Below are positions 1 to 7,505 of a stretch of 64,000 bases of DNA, piece after piece. Source of the stretch: an uncultured Selenomonadales bacterium (GTDB taxonomy: Bacteria; Bacillota; Negativicutes; DSM-1736; Dendrosporobacteraceae). A program made the translations under genes and the position numbers. The stretch is taken from contig CAMJML010000001.1 in assembly GCA_946407015.1 (NCBI GenBank), positions 545,030-609,029 on the forward strand, given 5' to 3'. How positions within the stretch are numbered: the stretch's first letter is position 1; the number at the start of each line of letters is the position of its first letter. Under the pieces are notes generated by a model. That model did no database searches and was not told the DNA's origin. It saw only the letters and a list, made by a program, of their open reading frames with translations.

Positions 1-578
1 AATTTACCCAGTTTGCTTCTTTTGAACCGGTGATCAAGTTTAATGCTGAGACGCGGTTGGATCAAACCAAAGTCTATCTAACAGCTAACGGGCCGGTCAG
101 TTCCATGGGCTTACAATTAACGTCGGAACCCTCCATGAGTCAGCAGGAAATTTTGTCGCTTTTGACACTGCGCAGCCGTTATTTTGATAAGCAGAATGGC
201 AGTGCGGACCGTGATTCCGGGTTAGGAAGGGATGAAATGCTGGCTTTATTGGATACCGGACTGCAAATTCGATTTGTCAGTGAATTGGAAAGTGCTTTCC
301 GTACAGCTTTTGGCCTGGATGAATTCCGCTTGGTTCGCGATACGCTATCTTCTTCTGAATCAAGATCAGAGACTGTCCGGGATAGAGAGTTTTACAATAT
401 TGAAATTGGCAAATATTTGACCGATCGTTTTATGTTAAACTACACCATGGGAATTGGTTATGACGATGAAAATAGTTTGGGATTCCGTTATGATTTGACA
501 AGAACCGTGAGCTTGACTGGCTCTTATGATAGGTTGAACCGTCAGCGATTTGGGATTGAGACCCGGTTTAAGTTTTGA
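1..578 (+). CDS. tamB: TamB C-terminal fragment (translocation/assembly module, DUF490), 5' end outside window
   Basis: The reading frame is open from the window edge (frame starting at base 3) to the TGA at 576-578, so only about the last 191 residues are visible. The residues PVSSMGLQLTSEPSMSQQEI followed by LLTLRSRYF resemble the conserved C-terminal DUF490 domain of TamB, and the protein ends in an aromatic residue (RFKF), as in outer-membrane-interacting proteins. TamB is an inner-membrane-anchored, beta-helical periplasm-spanning protein implicated in barrel protein insertion and phospholipid transport between membranes. Its position upstream of bamA fits this. The gap to the next gene is only 6 bp, so the two are probably co-transcribed. 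Family assignment is fairly secure; the N-terminus cannot be judged. Confidence 0.82.
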   Translation, partial: FTQFASFEPVIKFNAETRLDQTKVYLTANGPVSSMGLQLTSEPSMSQQEILSLLTLRSRYFDKQNGSADRDSGLGRDEMLALLDTGLQIRFVSELESAFRTAFGLDEFRLVRDTLSSSESRSETVRDREFYNIEIGKYLTDRFMLNYTMGIGYDDENSLGFRYDLTRTVSLTGSYDRLNRQRFGIETRFKF

Positions 579-584
579 GTAAGG

Positions 585-1235
585 ATGATGAGCATGCAGT
601 TAAAACAATATCTTAACGAGTTAAATAAAATCCGGTTGCTGACGGCTGAAGAAGAACAGCGGTTATGGCAGCAATACAAAGAAAAGGACAATCTGGATTG
701 TCGGCGTGAATTGATTGAAAGCTATCAGCCCTTGGTATTTAAAGTGGCGGCGAATTGGCAAACCGACGAAGTTACTTTAATGGATATTATTCAGGAAGGT
801 ACTGTTGGCCTTATTGAAGCCGTTGAAAATTACGATCATACTCGGGGAGTAGCTTTTAGCCTTTATGCTTCGCACCGTGTGCGTGGACGCATGCTGAATT
901 ATATGGAACGGGAAGGCAAAAAAAACCTTGCCTATATGGATATGCCGCTTACCGCAGAAGAGGGGGCCAATACTTTGAGTGATTTGCTCATTGATACGGC
1001 GCCAGCTGTGGCTCACCAAGCTGAACAAAATGTTCTTATTGCTCAAGTCAAACAAGCACTGGTGCGGCTGCCAGCAAAGGAGCAACTGATCTTAAATGGA
1101 GTCTTTTTGGAGGATCAGGAACCCAAGCAGCTTGCCGATACGCTGGATTTAAGTCTTTCTCACGTCTATCGGCTGCAAAAGCAAGGAATTCGTCGAATTC
1201 GTGGCATGTTGTCAAAGTTCATGCAAAATTGGTAG
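585..1235 (+). CDS. Sigma-70 family RNA polymerase sigma factor (group 3-like, 216 aa)
   Basis: A 216-residue sigma factor without region 1.1. Region 2 spans roughly residues 40-110 (ESYQPLVFKVAANW, then DIIQEGTVGLIEAVENYD, the core-binding and -10 segment), and region 4 spans about 150-210 (LPAKEQLILNGVFL and a helix-turn-helix around LADTLDLSLSHVYRLQ). Such factors direct RNA polymerase to a special promoter set. The start is ambiguous among ATG 585, 588 and 594: the TAAGGA Shine-Dalgarno at about 578-584 best fits ATG 594, which would shorten the protein by three residues. It lies between tamB and bamA, and the next gene encodes a single-pass membrane protein, so envelope control is possible, but no target promoter is visible here. 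Confidence 0.85.
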   Translation: MMSMQLKQYLNELNKIRLLTAEEEQRLWQQYKEKDNLDCRRELIESYQPLVFKVAANWQTDEVTLMDIIQEGTVGLIEAVENYDHTRGVAFSLYASHRVRGRMLNYMEREGKKNLAYMDMPLTAEEGANTLSDLLIDTAPAVAHQAEQNVLIAQVKQALVRLPAKEQLILNGVFLEDQEPKQLADTLDLSLSHVYRLQKQGIRRIRGMLSKFMQNW

Positions 1236-1362
1236 CTGTAGTTATGTTTGACGAATTGTATGTGTGCCAATTTTACTAGTTATTCTGTAGACTTGGGACT
1301 ATTCTGGTGATATATGATGAAAAATAGTTCAATTTATAAGGAATCTAGGGTAATATCAAGAT

Positions 1363-1380
1363 AAGGCCTGAAAATGGCCT
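1363..1380 (+). terminator. Weak hairpin, possible terminator after the sigma gene
   Basis: AGGCC and GGCCT pair across the loop TGAAAAT and are followed by AATTT. The stem is only 5 bp, so this is a weak candidate. The rest of 1236-1461 shows no convincing element. Confidence 0.25.
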
Positions 1381-1461
1381 AATTTCGGCAAAATGAGAAT
1401 GACCATAATCTGGCCTCTTCCCATGATTATATATTGTGGTTATAATGTAGGAGTGGTGAAA

Positions 1462-2049
1462 ATGGCTGATTTTAAACAGCGTATGTCCCGGCATTTGCAA
1501 TCTGCACGCCAATGGCTTACGCGGGCTGAAGAATCCATCGACAAGGAAAGCGATATTCGTGCTGAACTTGATCTGATGCTGGCTCAGGCCGAGCTTCAGC
1601 ATGCTAAGGAAGCCAAGCGTGCCGGAGAGTGGCGCTATAAATATTTTATTATGCGTCATGGCTTTGCTCTTGGACTGGCAATGGTCATTGCTATTGCCGG
1701 AGTTAGTGGAACCTTTTACATGGTTCACGACCGGCAAACAGCGATACCACCAAGTACTGTTAAACAATTGGATCATGTTGTTCAACAGACTCAGTTTCAA
1801 GCCGCCCCGGGAACGGCCACCGTTACAAAGCAGTCGTTGATACCGGAAGAAGAACCACATCCCGTAGCGACTGTAGTAACCGAAGCGCCTGCTACCGTAC
1901 AAACACAACCAGTAAGTATGAAAGCAACCGACCGTCAGGGAGTAAAACGTCAGCACGAGCAAGAGGCTGCTGTTCCAATAGTGGAGCTGCCGCCTGATGA
2001 AATGCAGAAAATCATGCGTGCTGCCGGGAAATCACTGCGCGGTCAATAA
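1462..2049 (+). CDS. Unknown single-pass membrane protein, 195 aa
   Basis: I do not recognise the family. The start at ATG 1462 is chosen because GTAGGAGTG lies 8-13 bases upstream; an in-frame ATG at 1393 would add an unlikely N-terminus. The protein has a charged cytoplasmic-type helical N-terminus (residues 1-63, rich in E/R/K and probably helical), one membrane segment at about 68-90 (FALGLAMVIAIAGVSG) and a 100-residue outer part rich in P, T, V and Q. This bitopic shape, directly downstream of a sigma factor gene, is compatible with an anti-sigma factor, but no ZAS or RsgI motif is visible. It could equally be a structural envelope protein. bamA follows after 23 bp. Confidence 0.7.
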   Translation: MADFKQRMSRHLQSARQWLTRAEESIDKESDIRAELDLMLAQAELQHAKEAKRAGEWRYKYFIMRHGFALGLAMVIAIAGVSGTFYMVHDRQTAIPPSTVKQLDHVVQQTQFQAAPGTATVTKQSLIPEEEPHPVATVVTEAPATVQTQPVSMKATDRQGVKRQHEQEAAVPIVELPPDEMQKIMRAAGKSLRGQ

Positions 2050-2072
2050 ATGAAATAAAGAGGAGGTAATGC

Positions 2073-3833
2073 ATGAGAACTCGTCAACGCTATGGGCAAT
2101 TTTTGCTTGCGGCTATTTTTAGTCTGAGTGTCATTCTTTCCGCTGCTGCCCCTGCGTTCGCTGCTGACCTCACCGGAAAGACAGTTACGGCTGTCGCTAT
2201 TACCGGCAATACGGCAGTGTCTGAAAGCACCATTATGGCTGCTGTAAAGACCAAGCCAGGAGATACATTGGCGGCAGACAACATTAAACAGGACATGCAG
2301 GCGATTTATGATTTAGGCTATTTCTTTGATGTCGTGGCAAACTTCACGGAGGTTCCTGAAGGTGTTAAAGTGGTTTATACCGTCATGGAAAACCCAGCCT
2401 TGCAGGATATTGTGATTAAAGGGAATACCAAGGTGCCGACAGATAAAATCTTAAGCTTGTTAGGGGTTAAAAAGGGAACTACTCTCAACTCCAAGACACT
2501 TAATGAAAATGCTCGGGCAGTTGAACAGTACTATCATGATCAGGGCTTTATTTTAGCTAAGATCAGTGATGTATCGATGAGTCCGGGGGGAGTATTGACT
2601 GTAACTATTAATGAAGGCGCTCTCGAAGGCATTGTGGTTAAGGGGAATGAAAAGACCAAGGAAAACGTCATTACCCGTGAAATGAAACTCAAAACAGGTG
2701 AACCTTTCAATGTCAAAGACGCCCGTCGCAGCATGCAAAAAGTGTACAACCTCGGCTATTTTGAGGATGTTAACATGAAACTCAACCCAGGGAAAGATCC
2801 GAATGCTGTTGTTTTGGAAACCAGTGTTGTGGAACAAAAAACCGGCACCTTCTCTATCGGTGGTGGATATAGTAAGTCTGATGGTTTAGTTGGGATTATC
2901 GAATTAGGGGATAATAATTTCCGTGGTACTGGTGATAAAGTCAAGATTCACTGGGAATTCGGCGGCGAGGCCAGCAATAAAAACTATGAACTAGGCTATA
3001 CCCGTCCTTGGCTGGATGATAAACAGACTTCATTGAGTTTTAGTTTCTATGATATGACCAATGAATACAGCGACTATTATGATAATGGTAAGCTGCGTTC
3101 CACGTATGATAAAAAGCGTCATGGCTGGGATGTTACTCTTGGCCGTCCGCAAGGCGAGTATATTCAGAACTACGTGACCTTTAAAAACCGTGAAGATCGC
3201 TATATGGGCTGGGTTGATGGAATCGACTATAATGCCGATCCTACAGATACTCACTATAATTCTGAATATAATAAAGAGTATCTGGAAGATAACTTCGGTA
3301 CAACCAGAAGTGTTAGTTTAGCCCGTATTCTTGACTCAAGGGATAATGTCTTTAACCCTACTGAAGGTCAACGGTTATCGCTAACCGCTGAATTTGCTGG
3401 CCGTGCTTTTGGCGGTGACTTCAACTTCAATAAATATACAGTTGAAGATCGGCAATACCTTAAAGTAGGTCGCGATCATGTTATGGCTTTTAAAGTGGCA
3501 TTAGGCTATGCCGATGGTCATATGCCGGATAGCGGCAAGTTTGCGGTCGGTGGTGCTGACACACTTCGTGGCTATGAGGATGATCAATTTAAAGGCGATA
3601 AAATGCTGACAGCTACAGCCGAATACCGTTTCCCAATTGCCAAGAAGGTACAAGGTGTTGTATTCACTGATATTGGTAAAGCCTGGGATGGTGAAGGCTA
3701 TAAACTGGACGATCTTGAAGCCAGTGCCGGTGTCGGTGTCCGGGTAACCACTCCAATTGGCCCGATCCGTATCGACTATGCTCAAGGTTCTGAAGGTGGC
3801 AAAACCCACTTTAGCTTTGGTGGACAATTCTAA
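2073..3833 (+). CDS. bamA: Outer membrane protein assembly factor BamA (Omp85)
   Basis: The central subunit of the machinery that folds beta-barrels into the outer membrane. A signal peptide ends at about residue 30 (AAAPAFA). Three POTRA domains follow at about 35-105, 108-180 and 183-258; each starts with a V-x-I/V-x-GN motif (AITGN, VIKGN, VVKGN) and contains the Y(D/N)LGYF or related segment. The remaining ~325 residues form the 16-strand barrel; the loop-6 signature appears as ADTLRGYEDD near residue 497, and the protein ends in GGQF with a terminal Phe. Three POTRAs instead of the five of Escherichia coli is a reduced form. Start ATG 2073 has an AGGAGG site. Sits between tamB-type and Skp-type genes, as expected for an outer-membrane biogenesis block. 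Confidence 0.96.
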   Translation: MRTRQRYGQFLLAAIFSLSVILSAAAPAFAADLTGKTVTAVAITGNTAVSESTIMAAVKTKPGDTLAADNIKQDMQAIYDLGYFFDVVANFTEVPEGVKVVYTVMENPALQDIVIKGNTKVPTDKILSLLGVKKGTTLNSKTLNENARAVEQYYHDQGFILAKISDVSMSPGGVLTVTINEGALEGIVVKGNEKTKENVITREMKLKTGEPFNVKDARRSMQKVYNLGYFEDVNMKLNPGKDPNAVVLETSVVEQKTGTFSIGGGYSKSDGLVGIIELGDNNFRGTGDKVKIHWEFGGEASNKNYELGYTRPWLDDKQTSLSFSFYDMTNEYSDYYDNGKLRSTYDKKRHGWDVTLGRPQGEYIQNYVTFKNREDRYMGWVDGIDYNADPTDTHYNSEYNKEYLEDNFGTTRSVSLARILDSRDNVFNPTEGQRLSLTAEFAGRAFGGDFNFNKYTVEDRQYLKVGRDHVMAFKVALGYADGHMPDSGKFAVGGADTLRGYEDDQFKGDKMLTATAEYRFPIAKKVQGVVFTDIGKAWDGEGYKLDDLEASAGVGVRVTTPIGPIRIDYAQGSEGGKTHFSFGGQF

Positions 3834-3844
3834 GCAACAATCAC

Positions 3845-3875
3845 AGAGCCAGGCTATAGCCTGGCTCTTGTTGTA
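3845..3875 (+). terminator. Perfect palindrome after bamA, possible terminator
   Basis: Bases 3845-3868 form a perfect 24-base palindrome (AGAGCCAGGC paired with GCCTGGCTCT). It is followed by TGTTGT rather than a clean T-run, so termination may be partial. Confidence 0.55.
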
Positions 3876-3893
3876 AAAAAGGAGACGGTGCTG

Positions 3894-3993
3894 TTAACCG
3901 CAGAGGACACAGAGGGTTACGGGCGCGAAGATTCGCGCCTAAAATTAAATTTTTCCCGTTCCCTCCGCGTACTCTGCGCCCTCTGCGGTTTAA
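3894..3993. repeat. Dispersed palindromic repeat, copy 1 (GCAGAG subtype)
   Basis: The left arm begins TTAACCGCAGAGGACACAG and the right arm ends CTCTGCGCCCTCTGCGGTTT. The centre is a perfect hairpin, GGCGCGAA-GA-TTCGCGCC (3921-3938). Lies between bamA and the following unknown exported protein gene. Short open frames running through it (peptides such as ..LCALCGLN) are artefacts. Confidence 0.9.
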
Positions 3994-4060
3994 ATCGTCC
4001 CCGTTTCTTGTACTATTTTAGGCACTACCGGCATAAGATGAGGTTGGACAATGCCGCAGA

Positions 4061-5368
4061 ATGGAGGTGCAGGCTATTTATAGAAAAACCTTGCAGACCG
4101 TTTGTTTATTACTGGCTATCTGGCTGTCTTTTCCCTATTTGGCTTTTGCCGCTGATGATACGGTTGACAGGATTAGTGTACAGATTATATCCAGTGATGC
4201 CACTCAGGTCCCACCCGTGCGCATTGCCAAGCGGATGTCAGCGAGTGTGAATACCATTGGTGAAAACCTCTTGATTGGTCACAAGGTTGCGGAAGTTGCA
4301 GACAAAAAAAACTCCTACGAAAAACTCGTTAGGGAAGTATTTGACCGGATTCTGGTTGGCTATTCGGTCACTCAGGTCGTCATTATCCCAGGGGAATCCA
4401 CGCATATTAAAGTGGAGGTTTCTCCATGGGGTGAAGTGGTTCATGACGTTTCGCTGGATATTGATTATGGCAGTTTATCGCCTGAAGTTATTGGGCTGAT
4501 TAAGCAGGACATGGGTAATATCGAAGAACAAATCAACAGCGTTCTGCTTGGTTTGCCAATTGATGCGGTTGATTGGGCCGGTGGTGTAGCTAAATCGGTG
4601 ATTCGCGAATTGTTAGCGGCTCAACTGCCGGAATTTCGCTCGAATCTGGAGGTTATTCCAGGTAGTCGAACCATAGTCAAATTAGCACTGTTACCTCAGG
4701 GGATAACCATTCAGGAGGTTCAGATATCACTGCGATCCAGTAGTATTCCAAATATTTTACTGCTGCAGGCAAAACCGGCTATTAGCGAGTTGACCAATGG
4801 CTTGATTGGTTTACCAACAGGCTTTGTGGAGCGGCATCGTGATTATTTTACGGCCAAACTTCATGATGCGATGATTCAGCAGCCTGTTACCAAGCGTTAT
4901 GGCTTAACTGTATTGCCTGCCATTCAGACCGGATCGACAACTGAAGTTAATGTCAATGTCGAAACAGCTAAATACAATGTTTCTTTAGAGGGATATCTAG
5001 ATTTTGGCCGTGACCAGGACAGCACTTCGGCTAAACTTCATGTGGGAAAATATACATCTTCAAATGATGAAGCATTCGTCGAAGTCGATTTTGTACCCAG
5101 CACAGTCAGTTGGCGGTTTATCCCCGGCTGGGGGCATCGCCTAAGTTCGGCCACGACTATAGGCTTAAAATATGTAATTAATGACCAGCAGGAAATCTAT
5201 TGGGTCAACCAGGATTTGGGAGAAAACTGGATGCTGCGCTTGGAGCGCAAACCACAGGCTGGAAATTCAAATGAGCTGGGTGTCAGGTACAAAATTCACG
5301 AGTTTCTTAGTGCAGAATATATTTTTGCCGATCATGAGAACTGGTTAAGATTGGTAGGGCATCTATAG
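4061..5368 (+). CDS. Unknown exported protein, probable outer-membrane-associated, 435 aa
   Basis: I do not recognise a named family. Residues 1-31 form a signal peptide (hydrophobic TVCLLLAIWLSFPYLAFA, then AAD). About 270 residues of mixed alpha/beta periplasmic domain follow, with repeated beta-type segments (VTQVVIIPGESTHIKVEV, SRTIVKLALLPQGITIQEV). The last ~140 residues alternate polar and hydrophobic residues like beta-strands (TTIGLKYVINDQQEIYWVNQ, EFLSAEYIFADHENWLRLVG). A barrel or barrel-associated protein is plausible, although it ends in Leu. The start is uncertain: the GGAGGTG site at about 4063-4069 lies just inside the ATG 4061 frame, so a downstream non-ATG start is possible. 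Its place between bamA and skp-like genes suggests outer-membrane biogenesis, but no function can be stated. Confidence 0.8.
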   Translation: MEVQAIYRKTLQTVCLLLAIWLSFPYLAFAADDTVDRISVQIISSDATQVPPVRIAKRMSASVNTIGENLLIGHKVAEVADKKNSYEKLVREVFDRILVGYSVTQVVIIPGESTHIKVEVSPWGEVVHDVSLDIDYGSLSPEVIGLIKQDMGNIEEQINSVLLGLPIDAVDWAGGVAKSVIRELLAAQLPEFRSNLEVIPGSRTIVKLALLPQGITIQEVQISLRSSSIPNILLLQAKPAISELTNGLIGLPTGFVERHRDYFTAKLHDAMIQQPVTKRYGLTVLPAIQTGSTTEVNVNVETAKYNVSLEGYLDFGRDQDSTSAKLHVGKYTSSNDEAFVEVDFVPSTVSWRFIPGWGHRLSSATTIGLKYVINDQQEIYWVNQDLGENWMLRLERKPQAGNSNELGVRYKIHEFLSAEYIFADHENWLRLVGHL

Positions 5369-5453
5369 TCCTTTCTTGTATAAGCCTAACTCATTTGATA
5401 TAATGAAACAGGATGAAATGATTGCCATCAGGCAGAGAGAAGGAGATCACCTT

Positions 5454-5930
5454 ATGTTGAAGTTTGAGAAAAAACAAATTAAAATCATTACACTGGCCAT
5501 TGCCGTATTTTTTGTTTTGGGTATTGTCGGAATTGCCGTAACTCAATTTGGTTCGTCGCATGCCGCTGCGGCCGGCAGCGCGTCTAATGTTGGTGTTGTT
5601 AATCATCAAATGTTAGTTTCGCAGCACCCGGATATGGCAAAAGCCCAAGAAACTATGCAAGCTGAAGTCGAACAAGCGAAAAAAGATTTTGAAGCAAAAT
5701 CGGCAACCATGAATGATAAAGAAAAAAGCGATTACTATATGCAATTACAACAGCGGTTGAATCTTAAACAACAAGAGCTGATTGGACCAGTGTTTGATAA
5801 GGTTGATGCGGCTATCAAAGCTGTCGCTGATGCAAAAGGTCTTAGTGTAGTCATGGATAAAAGCAATGTTGTCTATGGTGGTCAGGATATTACGGATGAA
5901 GTGTTAAAGAAGTTTTCTGCTAAAAAATAG
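5454..5930 (+). CDS. OmpH/Skp-family periplasmic chaperone, 158 aa
   Basis: Skp-type chaperones hold unfolded outer membrane proteins in the periplasm. The start is ATG 5454, with AGAAGGAGATC upstream; an earlier in-frame ATG at 5376 lacks a site. An N-terminal hydrophobic segment (IITLAIAVFFVLGIVGIAV) serves as signal or anchor. The mature part begins with the family hallmark GVVNHQMLVSQHP (compare IGVVD at this position in OmpH proteins), continues with a charged coiled coil (about residues 65-110, EQAKKDFEAK) and ends with the conserved tail GLSVVMDKSNVVYGG-QDITDEVLKKF. Length is typical for the family. First of three OmpH-like genes in tandem, followed by its own terminator. Confidence 0.9.
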   Translation: MLKFEKKQIKIITLAIAVFFVLGIVGIAVTQFGSSHAAAAGSASNVGVVNHQMLVSQHPDMAKAQETMQAEVEQAKKDFEAKSATMNDKEKSDYYMQLQQRLNLKQQELIGPVFDKVDAAIKAVADAKGLSVVMDKSNVVYGGQDITDEVLKKFSAKK

Positions 5931-5957
5931 CGCTTCTCGCATAGTTGAATAGATCTT

Positions 5958-5991
5958 GAGCCGAGCAGGGTTACCAGGCTCGGCTCTTTAT
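5958..5991 (+). terminator. Rho-independent terminator after first OmpH-like gene
   Basis: GAGCCGAG (5958-5965) pairs with CTCGGCTC (5979-5986) over an 11-12-base loop, followed by TTTATT. Confidence 0.75.
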
Positions 5992-6007
5992 TAGAAAGGG
6001 TGGTTTG

Positions 6008-6964
6008 GTGTTATTCAAACGCACATCAATACCGTTGGTTGTTATCATGGTATCTGTTGCTATCTTTGCTGCCGGCTGTTTCAATAAATCGGCTAAAGAC
6101 ACCAATGCTGTCCCGGCCAATATTGGCATAATCGATATGGCAAAAGCCGTCCAAGCCCATCCCAGGTATAACGAGCTTTTAAGTCAAAAACAAGAACTTA
6201 ATACACTTGTTGCTCAGGGACAAGCCCAAGCCAAGCAGCAGGCAGCTGTTGCTGCTACACCGCAGTTATCTGCAAGTTCAATTCAAGACAGTGCTGCTTT
6301 AAATGCAGCCTTAGAGCAGGAATTTAAAGAGAAAATGACGGCTAAGCAGTCTGAACTTCATCAAAAGTTATCGGTCAAGGCTGAGGCCTTACGCCAGCAA
6401 TTGACAGATCAAATGAACGCTTATACGGCTGAGCTTGATAAAGAATACCAGCCTCAAATTTTTAATCTGCAGCTCAAACTAAAAACCGTCCAATTAAAAA
6501 AGGAAGAAATGGAAGCGTTGCAGACGGAAATCGAAAAATTGCAGCAAACACGTCACGAAATGCTCACCCTTAAAGAGAAACAACTGGCTGAACAGATGGA
6601 TGCCGCTATGGCCCCGGAGCAAGCCGCGGTTGAACAGCAACTTGCCGACTTCTCAAAACAATTAAATAGTCAATTAGCAGAAAAAGCTGCTGTTAAAGGA
6701 GCAGAGATTTCCAGCAGGAATCAGGCTGGTATATCTGCTTTAACTACCAGTACTGCTGATAATGGCTTGCGCGAATTGGAACAGAAGGCTGGATTAAAAC
6801 GTCAGGAAATTGCCGCTTTAGAGCAAACGATTATTCAAGATGTGAGGGATAAAGCAGCTAAAGTTGCAGCTGAGCGCCAATTAGACAGTGTTATTACCAA
6901 CGTGCAAGTCAATATAACTGCTGTTGATATTACAGAAGCCGTAATTGCCGAGTTTAAGAAGTAG
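6008..6964 (+). CDS. Long OmpH-like coiled-coil lipoprotein, 318 aa
   Basis: A second Skp-like protein about twice the usual length. The start is GTG 6008 (AAAGGGTGG upstream); TTG 6005 is an alternative. The N-terminus is a lipoprotein signal with lipobox FAAGC at about residues 20-24, so it should be lipid-anchored. The OmpH start motif follows (IGIIDMAKAVQAHPRY). The middle ~200 residues are almost entirely charged, Q/E/K-rich coiled coil, with blocks such as LQLKLKTVQLKKEEMEALQ. The C-terminus returns to an OmpH-like end (VNITAVDITEAVIAEF). A longer coiled coil would give longer chaperone tentacles or a spacer role; which one is not known. The lipid anchor separates it from classical soluble Skp. 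Confidence 0.82.
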   Translation: MLFKRTSIPLVVIMVSVAIFAAGCFNKSAKDTNAVPANIGIIDMAKAVQAHPRYNELLSQKQELNTLVAQGQAQAKQQAAVAATPQLSASSIQDSAALNAALEQEFKEKMTAKQSELHQKLSVKAEALRQQLTDQMNAYTAELDKEYQPQIFNLQLKLKTVQLKKEEMEALQTEIEKLQQTRHEMLTLKEKQLAEQMDAAMAPEQAAVEQQLADFSKQLNSQLAEKAAVKGAEISSRNQAGISALTTSTADNGLRELEQKAGLKRQEIAALEQTIIQDVRDKAAKVAAERQLDSVITNVQVNITAVDITEAVIAEFKK

Positions 6965-7060
6965 TGATGCCGTGCATAATATTAGGAGACGCTTAAACAG
7001 TCTCCTGTGACTGTAAAGACTTCGCAAGCTTTAAAACTAAGGAATGAATTGGAGGATTCA

Positions 7061-7486
7061 ATGATGAGAATGACTAAAAAATATGTATTTCTGCTTATGG
7101 TCGTATTTGTCGCAGTTTTTTTAATTAGCGGCTGCAGTGCGAGCAATCAAACTGTTGGTGTTCTTGACGTCAACAAAGTCATGACAGAGAGCCCTAAAGT
7201 GAAGCAATTTCAAGATCAATTAAATGCTCGTGGTAAAGAATTGAGTGACCAGTTGGAGAAAGATAAAGCGGGTCTTAGTGCTGAAGAGTTTCAAAAGAAG
7301 CAGGAAGCAGCCTATGGAGAATTTCTTAAAACGAAACAGGATTTAGAAAGTCAAATCGATACAACAATCAAACAAGCTCTTGATCAAATTGCTCAAGAGA
7401 AGAAACTGGGTGTTGTACTATATAAAAATGGTGTAGCACAAGGTGGCGTTGATATTACCGATGACGTCATCAAAAAACTGCAATAG
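7061..7486 (+). CDS. OmpH/Skp-family lipoprotein, 141 aa
   Basis: Third OmpH-like gene. The start is ATG 7061 with GGAGG eight bases upstream. A lipoprotein signal has the lipobox LISGC at about residues 20-24. The mature part starts with VGVLDVNKVMTESPKVKQF, the conserved OmpH beta-strand and helix, then a short coiled coil (residues 50-110) and the tail KKLGVVLYKNGVAQGGVDIT-DDVIKKL, very like the first paralogue. It probably binds unfolded outer membrane proteins while fixed to a membrane. lpxD follows after 19 bp, the same skp-lpxD order as in Proteobacteria. Confidence 0.87.
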   Translation: MMRMTKKYVFLLMVVFVAVFLISGCSASNQTVGVLDVNKVMTESPKVKQFQDQLNARGKELSDQLEKDKAGLSAEEFQKKQEAAYGEFLKTKQDLESQIDTTIKQALDQIAQEKKLGVVLYKNGVAQGGVDITDDVIKKLQ

Positions 7487-7505
7487 CCATCCGGGAGGAT
7501 TTCCG

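Noticed and set aside
1345..1962. Antisense open frame of about 205 codons opposite the bitopic protein gene
   Set aside because: No ribosome site, composition follows the complement of a real gene, no domain.
3888..4250. Open frame encoding a 120-residue peptide through the repeat after bamA
   Set aside because: It is the translated dispersed repeat (AEDTEGYG, LCALCG) running out of frame into the real gene at 4061; no family features.
6984..7006. AGGAGAC/GTCTCCT hairpin between the two OmpH-like lipoprotein genes
   Set aside because: 7-bp stem without a T-run; not supported as a terminator.
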